From the NCBI RefSeq assembly GCF_900114445.1, contig NZ_FOTB01000005.1, forward strand, positions 62,001-126,000: a stretch of DNA of 64,000 nt. The letters run 5' to 3'. The translations under genes were made by a program, and so were the position numbers. Shown here piece after piece: positions 52,882 to 60,014 of the stretch. Below the pieces are notes generated by a model. That model ran no database searches and was not told the origin of the DNA. It saw nothing but the letters and a program-made list of their open reading frames with translations. Source of the DNA: Salinicoccus halodurans. GTDB taxonomy: Bacteria > Bacillota > Bacilli > Staphylococcales > Salinicoccaceae. Each line of letters begins with the position of its first letter. Position 1 is the first letter of the stretch.

Positions 52882-52990
52882 ATGAAGAAATTTTTTATTA
52901 GTACATGTCTTTCTTTTAATTTTAATCCTCATCGCCTGTTTAACTACAGAAGTTGAATCAAAAGTTTTTGTAATAATATGGTCTAACTAA
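52882..52990 (+). pseudogene. frameshifted lipoprotein signal-peptide remnant
   Basis: After a good site (AGGAGAGAT) ATG 52882 starts MKKFFISTCLSF. Reading one base differently gives LILILIACLTTEVESKVF with a lipobox (LIAC) and a stop at 52988-52990. Together they read as a lipoprotein signal peptide broken by a single-base frameshift and truncated after about 25 residues. It lies immediately upstream of the cyclase operon, showing gene decay in the island. Confidence 0.6.
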
Positions 52991-53062
52991 ATATAGGTAA
53001 TGGCCTTGTAAGGAGTAAAATATTTTATTAGTAACAATAAATTAAAATATAGGAGTAATGAA

Positions 53063-53626
53063 ATGACTGGGGATAATAATGAATCTCAAATCATAAATGA
53101 AGATTTGCAGTTAAAGCAAAGTTTTCTTTCAGATGCAATTTCAGATTTATCAGGAAATATTCGATTTTTAGATACTAAAGTCTCAATTATCATGGCAGCT
53201 ATAGTAGCGATGATTGGAGGAATTTTGGCTAGTATAAATACTATTGAATCATTAGTTCAAACTATTTCTCCCTGTAGTTGGCTAGGAGTCTTAATTATTT
53301 TACTATCTATAATCTGTCTAATTAGTACATTAAGTGTGTTTATTTTTGGAATAAATACTATAAAAGGACGTACATCCAACTTTCAATATGATTCTAAGTG
53401 GTTCCTTACACACCCGATGAAAAAGTATAGTTTTACGACTTATAAAAATGATGTCTTAAAAATGAATTCACAAGATATCATTGAAAATATGACAGCCGAA
53501 TTATATAAATTAAACGATATTAATAAACAAAAAATGAAAACAATGAAATGGGTTACTAGAGCTTTCAGTATGTCACTTATTTCTGCTTTCTTAGTTGGAT
53601 TAATCCTTTTAACAGTAGGAGGGTAA
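53063..53626 (+). CDS. Pycsar-type transmembrane effector (PycTM-like)
   Basis: The 187-aa protein has a soluble N-terminal helix (about 10-35) leading into the motif IRFLDTKVSIIM. The Asp-x-Lys just before helix 1 is typical of PycTM effectors. Membrane helices follow at about 37-60 and 69-95. A charged cytoplasmic segment (100-160) contains ELYKLNDINKQKMKTMKWV, then a third helix at about 163-186. In Pycsar a cyclic pyrimidine nucleotide made on infection opens or activates the effector and damages the membrane. The next gene, a cyclase, starts 1 bp after its stop. AGGAG lies 7 nt before ATG 53063. SLATT-type proteins are the alternative reading. Confidence 0.72.
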   Translation: MTGDNNESQIINEDLQLKQSFLSDAISDLSGNIRFLDTKVSIIMAAIVAMIGGILASINTIESLVQTISPCSWLGVLIILLSIICLISTLSVFIFGINTIKGRTSNFQYDSKWFLTHPMKKYSFTTYKNDVLKMNSQDIIENMTAELYKLNDINKQKMKTMKWVTRAFSMSLISAFLVGLILLTVGG

Positions 53627-53627
53627 T

Positions 53628-54356
53628 ATGAGTATCAATGTCGATGAAGTATACCAGAAGACCATCAATCACTACAATGCAGCAAAAAGAAATTTATCAG
53701 AAGAATTAGAAAAGAGAAGGGAATTTTATGCATCAGCAATTTCGGACGTTATACCGGAATTTGAAGCAGATAAATTAGAGTTTGGGTCTTTTGACAAAGG
53801 AAATTTTGCTGTCTTATTTGTAGATATGAGGAGATCTACCCAACGAGCAGAAACTGTTGGTCCTGAAAAAACCTTTTTAACTATGCATGTTTTTTTAACA
53901 GCATTACTTGAAACCATAAAATACTATGATGGAAAAGTAATTGATATTATGGGGGATGGAATAATGGTTTTTTGGGGAGGAAAAACTGCTCGTGAAAAAG
54001 GTCACATGTTTAAAACTAAAGCAGTTCAAAATGCAGGCTTATGTGGACTAGACATGCTTACTGTCAGAGAGAAAGTTATAAATAAAATAATTGAAGATGA
54101 AAATCTAGGAAATATTATAGATATAGGGGTGGGAGTAACTTTTGATAGTGTCATAGTTACAAAAATTGGAATTGAAGACACGTACGATGTTAAAGCTTTT
54201 GGAAGCTGTATTAATATAGCCTCAAAATATGCGGATCAGACACGGAATGAAGTGAAAGTTTCAAAAAAAATCAAGAATGAATGGCCTTCTGGTAAAAACG
54301 GAAATATTAAGTTCAGTAGTAATGAGGACGGTTATTCTATGTACAGAAATAAATAG
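53628..54356 (+). CDS. class III nucleotide cyclase, Pycsar-like, cyclase 1
   Basis: The 242-aa soluble cyclase has an N-terminal helix (1-50) and one class III cyclase homology domain (about 58-215). The two metal-binding aspartates sit in AVLFVDMRRST (Asp 66) and VIDIMGDGIMVFW (Asp 110). The transition-state region is AFGSCINIASKYAD (Asn 196, with Lys 200 where many adenylate cyclases have Arg). The substrate (UTP, CTP or ATP) cannot be read. AGGAGGG precedes ATG 53628. With a membrane effector upstream and a second cyclase downstream it fits a Pycsar locus, where it would make the alarm nucleotide. Confidence 0.78.
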   Translation: MSINVDEVYQKTINHYNAAKRNLSEELEKRREFYASAISDVIPEFEADKLEFGSFDKGNFAVLFVDMRRSTQRAETVGPEKTFLTMHVFLTALLETIKYYDGKVIDIMGDGIMVFWGGKTAREKGHMFKTKAVQNAGLCGLDMLTVREKVINKIIEDENLGNIIDIGVGVTFDSVIVTKIGIEDTYDVKAFGSCINIASKYADQTRNEVKVSKKIKNEWPSGKNGNIKFSSNEDGYSMYRNK

Positions 54357-54360
54357 GGAG

Positions 54361-55731
54361 GTGTTCAGAATAGAAATTAATAAAATTCCTAATGACGCAA
54401 TGGAATCAGCTTCTAATGCTGTTAATAAAATTATTTTCTCAGAGGTATTAGAAAAACAAATGACCGATATATTAGCAAATACTGATACACTAACTGATAG
54501 TAATAAAATTCTTACAGGAAAAATTTCGATGTTATTTATAGATATAAGGGAATCGACAAAATTACCAAATCAATTTGATTCTGAAGATCTTGTCAAAATA
54601 TATAGAAGCTATATTAGAATAATTGTCCAAGCTGTTAGATATTCGGGCGGTGTAGTTCGTGATTTTATGGGAGACGGAGTTTTAGCAACTTTTATAGATG
54701 ACCAATACCATACATCAGAAGATAAAGCAGTGTCCTCTGCCAGATACATGTGTACTTTACTCGATAAACTATTAAACCCTATTTTGAATGAAGAATTTTC
54801 ATATAGAATTTCATGTGGCATAGGTATACATACCGGAGATGTATCATTGTCTAAAGTTGGTATGAGAGGTAAAAATCCTGAACAAGAAGAAGTGGAATAT
54901 GGAACTGTGTGGATTGGAAATAGTACAAATTTAGCTAGTAAATTCAGTAGTGCAGTTTCAAACAGCACTATATTTATAAGTTCATCTACATACTCTAATT
55001 TGTCTGACTACAATAAGTATAAAGAATGGAAAAAATTCGAAACCATTAAAGGAAACAATCTTTTAAAGGGCTATACAAATAACCAATATTATTTAGATAT
55101 TGAAAAAGAGATTGATCCTGTAGTTTCTCAATATAATGACAAAGAAGATAAGAGTTTGGATATTTTTTCTAAAATATATGAAGATTCTCTTTCTAAACTT
55201 TCTTCAAAGTCTGCAGAATTAGGAGAAAAAGAAGCTGTTTTAGCAATTAAGGAAAAAGAACTTGACTCAAAATTAGACGAGGCTAGGGAATTAGAGAATG
55301 ATTACAACGAACAGAAAAAGAAACTTCAAAATAAAGAATATAATTTTTACTATGAAATACTACGAAAATCATTTTTGGAAAATGATTATATAATAGCTAT
55401 GGAAAGAAGTTTCTGGGAAAACACAGTCACAAAATTAATGTGTATTGGAAACCAGCTAGAGAAGACAGAAAGTGAAATAAAGGAAGACATATGTATATAT
55501 ATGGTAGATATATATAGTAAACTGAAGATTTGGGAAGAAGCTTATGAATACTTAGTGATACAAGCTTCTACAACGTGGTTGCACTTACACCGCGTCGAGC
55601 TCATTATTAATAATTTAGGATATGCTCATAGGCTAAAGTCAGCTGTTAAAGATAGACTTAGAAGTGATGATTTACCAGAAGAAGATAGAACGGAATTTTT
55701 AAGAATTCAACAATGGTTAGAAACTAAGTAG
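54361..55731 (+). CDS. class III nucleotide cyclase with coiled-coil/helical C-terminal extension, cyclase 2
   Basis: The 456-aa protein has a cyclase domain (about 50-240) with ISMLFIDIREST (Asp 61), VVRDFMGDGVLATF (Asp 105) and VWIGNSTNLASKF (Asn 190, Lys 194). A coiled coil follows (about 270-345, SLSKLSSKSAELGEKEAVLA and on), then a helical TPR-like tail to the end (SKLKIWEEAYEYLVIQAST). It is only distantly related to cyclase 1, so the two could form a heterodimer or use different cues. The tail may sense infection. The start is uncertain: AGGGAGG abuts GTG 54361, while ATA 54370 has ideal spacing and ATG 54400 is the first in-frame ATG. Confidence 0.75.
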   Translation: MFRIEINKIPNDAMESASNAVNKIIFSEVLEKQMTDILANTDTLTDSNKILTGKISMLFIDIRESTKLPNQFDSEDLVKIYRSYIRIIVQAVRYSGGVVRDFMGDGVLATFIDDQYHTSEDKAVSSARYMCTLLDKLLNPILNEEFSYRISCGIGIHTGDVSLSKVGMRGKNPEQEEVEYGTVWIGNSTNLASKFSSAVSNSTIFISSSTYSNLSDYNKYKEWKKFETIKGNNLLKGYTNNQYYLDIEKEIDPVVSQYNDKEDKSLDIFSKIYEDSLSKLSSKSAELGEKEAVLAIKEKELDSKLDEARELENDYNEQKKKLQNKEYNFYYEILRKSFLENDYIIAMERSFWENTVTKLMCIGNQLEKTESEIKEDICIYMVDIYSKLKIWEEAYEYLVIQASTTWLHLHRVELIINNLGYAHRLKSAVKDRLRSDDLPEEDRTEFLRIQQWLETK

Positions 55732-55906
55732 CTATAATTTCAATTACGTCGTTTGTTAAAATAAGCTAGACAGTTCTTGCCTGCTCATGTAACCCTAAAA
55801 TACTTCCGTGGTGTCCGGTAATTCAGTAATTTTCTCGCTATGTGGTTTATTATAAAAATCATATAGGAATTTTGTACATCATTAGTGATGTTTGATTTAG
55901 GTAGAC

Positions 55907-55939
55907 CCTCACCTTACTTATTAGATAAGTAAGGTGAGG
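55907..55939. repeat. perfect 15-bp inverted repeat at the island's right flank
   Basis: CCTCACCTTACTTAT and its exact complement flank TAG (55907-55939). No T run follows on either strand. It lies in the 55732-56050 intergenic region, which otherwise shows only A+T-rich sequence, and may be a transcript-end hairpin or a trace of the element that brought the island in. Confidence 0.7.
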
Positions 55940-56050
55940 AATCCGTTATATAAAACCACTTATAATCTTACATATAATATTTTAGAACGAAAATGATCTA
56001 AAGATATATTCTTTGCATTTGAAGTACAGCCCACTTTTTAAAATAAAAAA

Positions 56051-57136
56051 CTACCTTATAGGCAGTGTAAAACAGAAAGTGTTGATGCCATCTTCTGAGG
56101 AAACTCTGATTTGACCATTGTGTTTATCAATGATTTCTTTGACGATTGCAAGTCCCAGTCCGTGGCCGCCGGTCTCACGGCTTCTGGAAGTATCCAGACG
56201 ATACAGGCGTTCAAATATACGTTCTTTTTCTTTATCGGGAATTGCAGGTCCGGGAGCGCTGACGGATACGTGATAAAGGCCACCTTGGGCACTCCCTTTT
56301 ATCTGTATGGGTGCACTGTCTTCATAATGATTCAACGCATTATCGATCAGATTTGTCATCACTTGCTGCACACCCTCAGCATTCAGTCGGAAGGTACAGT
56401 CCTCTGCATCGGTTATCAAGGAGATGTTCTTCCTTCCCAGCTGAAGCTGGAACATGCCGGCACATTGCTCAATCAGTGCGGCAATATTTCTGGTTTCGTA
56501 TTCGGTATAATGATGTGACGATATTTCACCCCATTCTTTTAAAAGCTCCATCTGTTCAATCATCTCGGTTATGCGTTTCGATTCATTGAGCAGTGACTGA
56601 TACAATTCTGTATCGCCCTCAACAACCCCGTCCCGGAGTGCTTTTAAATAGCCATTTAAGTTAGTCAGCGGTGTACGCACTTCATGGGACAAGTCGGAAA
56701 TCATCTTACTGCGGTCTGCATCATTTGCTTTAAGCTGGTCCACCAGACCGTTGAAATGCTCAGTGAGTTCTCCAATCTCCCCGCGTGCGGTCACGGGCAC
56801 AGGAGCCGGATATTCCCCCTTTTCCATCTGCTTGGTGGATTCAATCAGTTTTTGGACAGGGTTGACCAATTTCCTTGTCAGATAGTAGTGAAGCAGACTG
56901 GCGGTGATGATCGTCCCCGAAACAAAAATAAGCAGATAGTTGAACAGGACAGAGTTGAACTGTGCTTGCTGTATATCATTCAAATTTCCCATCGAACCGA
57001 CCAGGACGCACGCGGTGTTATAAATCGCAAGACCGCTCAGCACAATTGCCGAAGTGATTACAATGATATTCAAAGAAGAGAGTTTCCATAGGAAATCCTG
57101 CGGGGGGAGTTTTCTGATGACTTTACGAAACGACAA
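56051..57136 (-). CDS. sensor histidine kinase
   Basis: The 361-aa membrane kinase has helices at about residues 17-42 and 68-90, a HAMP linker (NPVQKLIESTKQMEKGEYPAP) and a HisKA domain with the phosphoacceptor in ISDLSHEVRTPLTNL. The HATPase_c domain follows, with N-box NLIDNALNHY, a reduced G1 box (SAPGPAIPDKEKERIFERLY) and G2 GGHGLGLAIVKE. The start is best placed at TTG 57136, behind GGGG inside the end of the regulator gene, overlapping it by 14 bp. The signal is unknown; genomic context (CcdA, TlpA) suggests thiol or envelope redox. Confidence 0.85.
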   Translation of the reverse strand: MSFRKVIRKLPPQDFLWKLSSLNIIVITSAIVLSGLAIYNTACVLVGSMGNLNDIQQAQFNSVLFNYLLIFVSGTIITASLLHYYLTRKLVNPVQKLIESTKQMEKGEYPAPVPVTARGEIGELTEHFNGLVDQLKANDADRSKMISDLSHEVRTPLTNLNGYLKALRDGVVEGDTELYQSLLNESKRITEMIEQMELLKEWGEISSHHYTEYETRNIAALIEQCAGMFQLQLGRKNISLITDAEDCTFRLNAEGVQQVMTNLIDNALNHYEDSAPIQIKGSAQGGLYHVSVSAPGPAIPDKEKERIFERLYRLDTSRSRETGGHGLGLAIVKEIIDKHNGQIRVSSEDGINTFCFTLPIR

Positions 57137-57806
57137 ATTTATACCCCATTCCCCGGACTGTCTGGATCCGCTGTGGATTGGAAGTATCTTCTTCAATCTT
57201 TCCCCGTAGTTTCTTGATATGTGCATCGATCGTCCGGTCAAGAACGGAATCTTCTGCGTATGGGTACAGATGCTTGATCAGTGTCTCCCTGTCATGGATG
57301 ATATTCGGGTGCTGCATGAAGTAATATAGCAGGTTGAATTCATGTTTCGTCAATGCGATATCTTGATTATAAAGCTGTACCTCGCCTTTACGCGGTTTGA
57401 TACAGAGCCCGCCATGGACGACTTTTTGGCAAAATTGACCGGTGCGCCTCAGGACAGCTTCGACATGTGCGACAAGTTCATCCGGTTCGAAAGGTTTTGT
57501 GATATAATCATCAGCTCCCATCTTGAGTCCTTTGACCTTATCACTGACCCGGGATTTCGCTGAAAGCATGATGAAAGATACTTCATTACGCTCCTGTTCA
57601 CGGACCCATTCAAAGAATTCCTCCCCGCTCACTTTTGGAAGCATCAGATCGAGTATGACCAGACACGGATGGGCATCCAGAAATACATTTTTCGCCTCTG
57701 CTCCGTCAGCGGCTTCCACTACATCGTAGTTATTGTTTTCCAGGTTGATTTTAATTAAATTTCTTATCATATGGTCATCTTCGACGACCAAAATCTTTTG
57801 TTTCAT
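57123..57806 (-). CDS. OmpR/PhoB-family response regulator
   Basis: The 227-aa regulator has a receiver domain (about 1-120) with acidic pocket VEDDHM, the phosphorylated Asp in LVILDLMLPKVSGEEF (about 52), Thr/Ser in IMLSAKS and Lys in GADDYITKPF. A winged-helix DNA-binding domain follows (about 130-225), with TKHEFNLLYYFMQHPN and VLDRTIDAHIKKLRGKI. It overlaps the sensor kinase gene and forms the partner pair, 38 bp downstream of the tlpA-like gene. It probably regulates this operon and/or the divergent metallophosphatase. Confidence 0.9.
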   Translation of the reverse strand: MKQKILVVEDDHMIRNLIKINLENNNYDVVEAADGAEAKNVFLDAHPCLVILDLMLPKVSGEEFFEWVREQERNEVSFIMLSAKSRVSDKVKGLKMGADDYITKPFEPDELVAHVEAVLRRTGQFCQKVVHGGLCIKPRKGEVQLYNQDIALTKHEFNLLYYFMQHPNIIHDRETLIKHLYPYAEDSVLDRTIDAHIKKLRGKIEEDTSNPQRIQTVRGMGYKFVVS

Positions 57807-57844
57807 AATAGATACCTCACCATGATCATATACTGGAGCTTCGT

Positions 57845-58384
57845 TTAATCCAATTTGGCCAGCTCACTCTGCATGATATCATAATTGATCGCACCTCTCG
57901 CCACGAACTGCACTTTACCTTCGGAATCAATCATGTAGGAAGTCGGGTAGGACTGTACTTCATACATTTGAGAGACGATTGTCTCTTCATCCATGGGAAT
58001 CGGAAACGTCAGACCCAGTTCATCGACGAAGTCCTGGACACCTTCTACGCTCTGCTCCGATTCCGTCAGGTTTACAGCCAGGATCTCCACATCCTCGGAT
58101 TCATAAAGCTCCTGGAAGTCAGGCATTTCTGCCCGGCACGGCGGGCACCAGGTCGCCCAAAAATTGATGATTACGGGTTGCCCCCTGAAATCTGACAGTT
58201 TGGCTTCTTCCCCTTCGAGTGTTGTCAGCAGGAAGTCCGGTGCAGTCTGTCCCTCGGCCAGACCAACATCTTCAGATTCGTTCTGTTCAGTGATGCCTGC
58301 ATCATTGGAAGGCGCTCCAATATATTCGTAGACTGCCCAGCCGACCATACCGACGACCACAATGATAAGTATAATTTTCTTCAT
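57845..58384 (-). CDS. membrane-anchored TlpA/ResA-like thiol-disulfide protein
   Basis: The 179-aa protein has an uncleaved signal anchor (about 3-20), an acidic linker and a thioredoxin fold from about residue 45. It carries APDFLLTTLEGEE, the redox site INFWATWCPPCRAEMP (Cys about 81 and 84), and SYPTSYMID with the cis-proline. Proteins of this type reduce disulfides outside the membrane, drawing electrons from CcdA, whose gene is 16 bp upstream. It resembles SoxW and ResA alike. Confidence 0.88.
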   Translation of the reverse strand: MKKIILIIVVVGMVGWAVYEYIGAPSNDAGITEQNESEDVGLAEGQTAPDFLLTTLEGEEAKLSDFRGQPVIINFWATWCPPCRAEMPDFQELYESEDVEILAVNLTESEQSVEGVQDFVDELGLTFPIPMDEETIVSQMYEVQSYPTSYMIDSEGKVQFVARGAINYDIMQSELAKLD

Positions 58385-58400
58385 TTTAAAAGTCCTCCTG

Positions 58401-59159
58401 TCATCCTAATTTTGACAACCATGTGCCTTCCACAAGGTTAAGTAAATATTCCGTCATGCGGGGCATCAAGCCGAGAAAAAGCACAAGCCCCATGATGATC
58501 ATCACCACTCCGCCAATTTTCATGATAATGCCGGAATAGCGGACAATCCACCGCGTCGATCCAAGAAAGAAGCTCAACATGATAAAAGGCAGACCGAATC
58601 CGATGACATACATCACTGTATAAATCATACCCTGACCCGGATTGCTTGCAGCCAGCAGCAGAATCGAACCGAAAATGGGGCCGATGCAGGGCGTCCAACC
58701 TGCTGCAAAGCCAAGACCGACAAAAAATGTTCCTAAATATCCAGCGGATTTCTTAGAGTACTGCAGTCTTCTTTCTTTCATTAATGTCGGGATATTGATC
58801 CATCCTGCCACGAAAAGACCCATGACCAGGATGAAAACACCGGCGATCCGCTGCAGCAGCAGTCCCGAGTCGCCGATCAGCAGGTTCTGTATCCACTGTC
58901 CCAAAAATGAGGCGCCTGCGCCTAAGCTGATGAATACAAAAGACACACCGAACAAAAAAATCATTGAGTGACTGAGTATCTGACTCCGTAATTTTGTGTT
59001 CGTTCCAACTTGCAGTTCTTTTACACTGATACCGGTGATATATGATATGTATGCAGGAAACAGCGGCAGAACACACGGGGACAGGAATGACAACGCCCCG
59101 GCCCCCATCGCCAAAGCAATCCCTGCGAATATCATCGTATCGGCTTCAATACCTATCAT
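58401..59159 (-). CDS. ccdA: CcdA-type transmembrane electron carrier
   Basis: The 252-aa, six- to seven-helix protein moves electrons from cytoplasmic thioredoxin to outer thiol proteins. The two redox cysteines are in LSFLSPCVLPLFPAYISY (helix 1) and FAAGWTPCIGPIFGSIL (helix 4). The second in-frame ATG (59159) is chosen because AGGA lies 8 nt ahead; ATG 59165 would be too close. It overlaps the preceding membrane protein gene by 14 bp and is followed by the TlpA-like partner. Confidence 0.92.
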   Translation of the reverse strand: MIGIEADTMIFAGIALAMGAGALSFLSPCVLPLFPAYISYITGISVKELQVGTNTKLRSQILSHSMIFLFGVSFVFISLGAGASFLGQWIQNLLIGDSGLLLQRIAGVFILVMGLFVAGWINIPTLMKERRLQYSKKSAGYLGTFFVGLGFAAGWTPCIGPIFGSILLLAASNPGQGMIYTVMYVIGFGLPFIMLSFFLGSTRWIVRYSGIIMKIGGVVMIIMGLVLFLGLMPRMTEYLLNLVEGTWLSKLG

Positions 59160-59805
59160 GCTCATCTTCCTTTCCAACTGTGAAAAATACGATCAGATTA
59201 CTGATCACAAAAAATAAAATTACAAACACCGGCCGCATAATATATCCAAATACCGTAACGACTGGATAAAAGTTAAACAGCAGCAGCATTCCGGCTGACC
59301 ATAAAGTGATTAGAACCATAGCTAAAAACCTTATTTTTACCCGCCTCTCAAAGATTAAAAATATAATCAGAATCGTTGACAGTAATAATAAGTATCCAAA
59401 GGAACTTTCATCATTGTTCCAGACAAACTGAACCAGTTCATACACTATGGAAGTAATCAGGAAAACCATTGAAAATGCTTTTATAAAATCTCCTTGGTCT
59501 GCATTCTTTTTTCCGGAATGATATATGAATAATCCTGCACTGAACACAAATGCCAGATAGAAAGCGTCTGCAGTAGCCGGATATGCCAATATCGTCAGAG
59601 GTTCCCTGATGAATAAGGAGAAATTTAAAATCACTTTTGCCAACCAGATAAAAAGTACATAATTGATTAGAACCGAGGCGATTTCCTCCATGATTTTCAC
59701 TTTTTCTCTACGGCGCTGTTCACTGAATATGTAATACGCTACGCCACCTGCAATAAAGCTTATAATAACCACAATCATTGACAACATGACATTGGTGAGA
59801 ACCAT
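59146..59805 (-). CDS. polytopic membrane protein, first gene of the CcdA operon
   Basis: The 219-aa protein has about seven hydrophobic segments, with a positively charged loop after the first (SEQRRREKVKIMEE) and after the middle ones (ERRVKIRF). No family is recognised. GGAGG lies 7 nt before ATG 59805. Overlap with ccdA shows translational coupling, so it belongs with the thiol-redox system, perhaps as an oxidoreductase partner or quinone-linked subunit (guess only). Confidence 0.68.
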   Translation of the reverse strand: MVLTNVMLSMIVVIISFIAGGVAYYIFSEQRRREKVKIMEEIASVLINYVLFIWLAKVILNFSLFIREPLTILAYPATADAFYLAFVFSAGLFIYHSGKKNADQGDFIKAFSMVFLITSIVYELVQFVWNNDESSFGYLLLLSTILIIFLIFERRVKIRFLAMVLITLWSAGMLLLFNFYPVVTVFGYIMRPVFVILFFVISNLIVFFTVGKEDEHDRY

Positions 59806-59830
59806 CTCTTTTCTCCTCCAGTCCAACCTT

Positions 59831-59842
59831 CCTTATATAAGG
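59831..59842. promoter_or_regulatory. perfect palindrome upstream of the CcdA operon
   Basis: CCTTATATAAGG (12 bp) sits about 25 bp before the first gene of the operon, with extended AACCTT...AGGTTA flanks. It could be an operator or part of the promoter region shared with the divergent metallophosphatase gene. Binding is unproven. Confidence 0.4.
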
Positions 59843-60014
59843 TTAGAGAATGAATGTGAAAATACTATGAAAGTAATTTAAGTTTTTTTATAAAGTGCCT
59901 CTTCCTTGCAGTTTCCGCCTTAATTTCATCATACTTTCACATATAAAGCTTATACTTGATTATAGATATCAATTTTACGTCGATTACGTGAGTGAATGAA
60001 TGGAGGAATGGTTA

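Noticed and set aside
52301-53062. CRISPR array or direct-repeat array in the A+T-rich island
   Set aside because: No regularly spaced repeats could be found; the sequence is simply A+T-rich.
53063-53626. CBASS or SLATT-only effector system
   Set aside because: No CD-NTase signature occurs nearby; the partners are class III cyclases and the Asp-x-Lys plus third C-terminal helix fit PycTM better.
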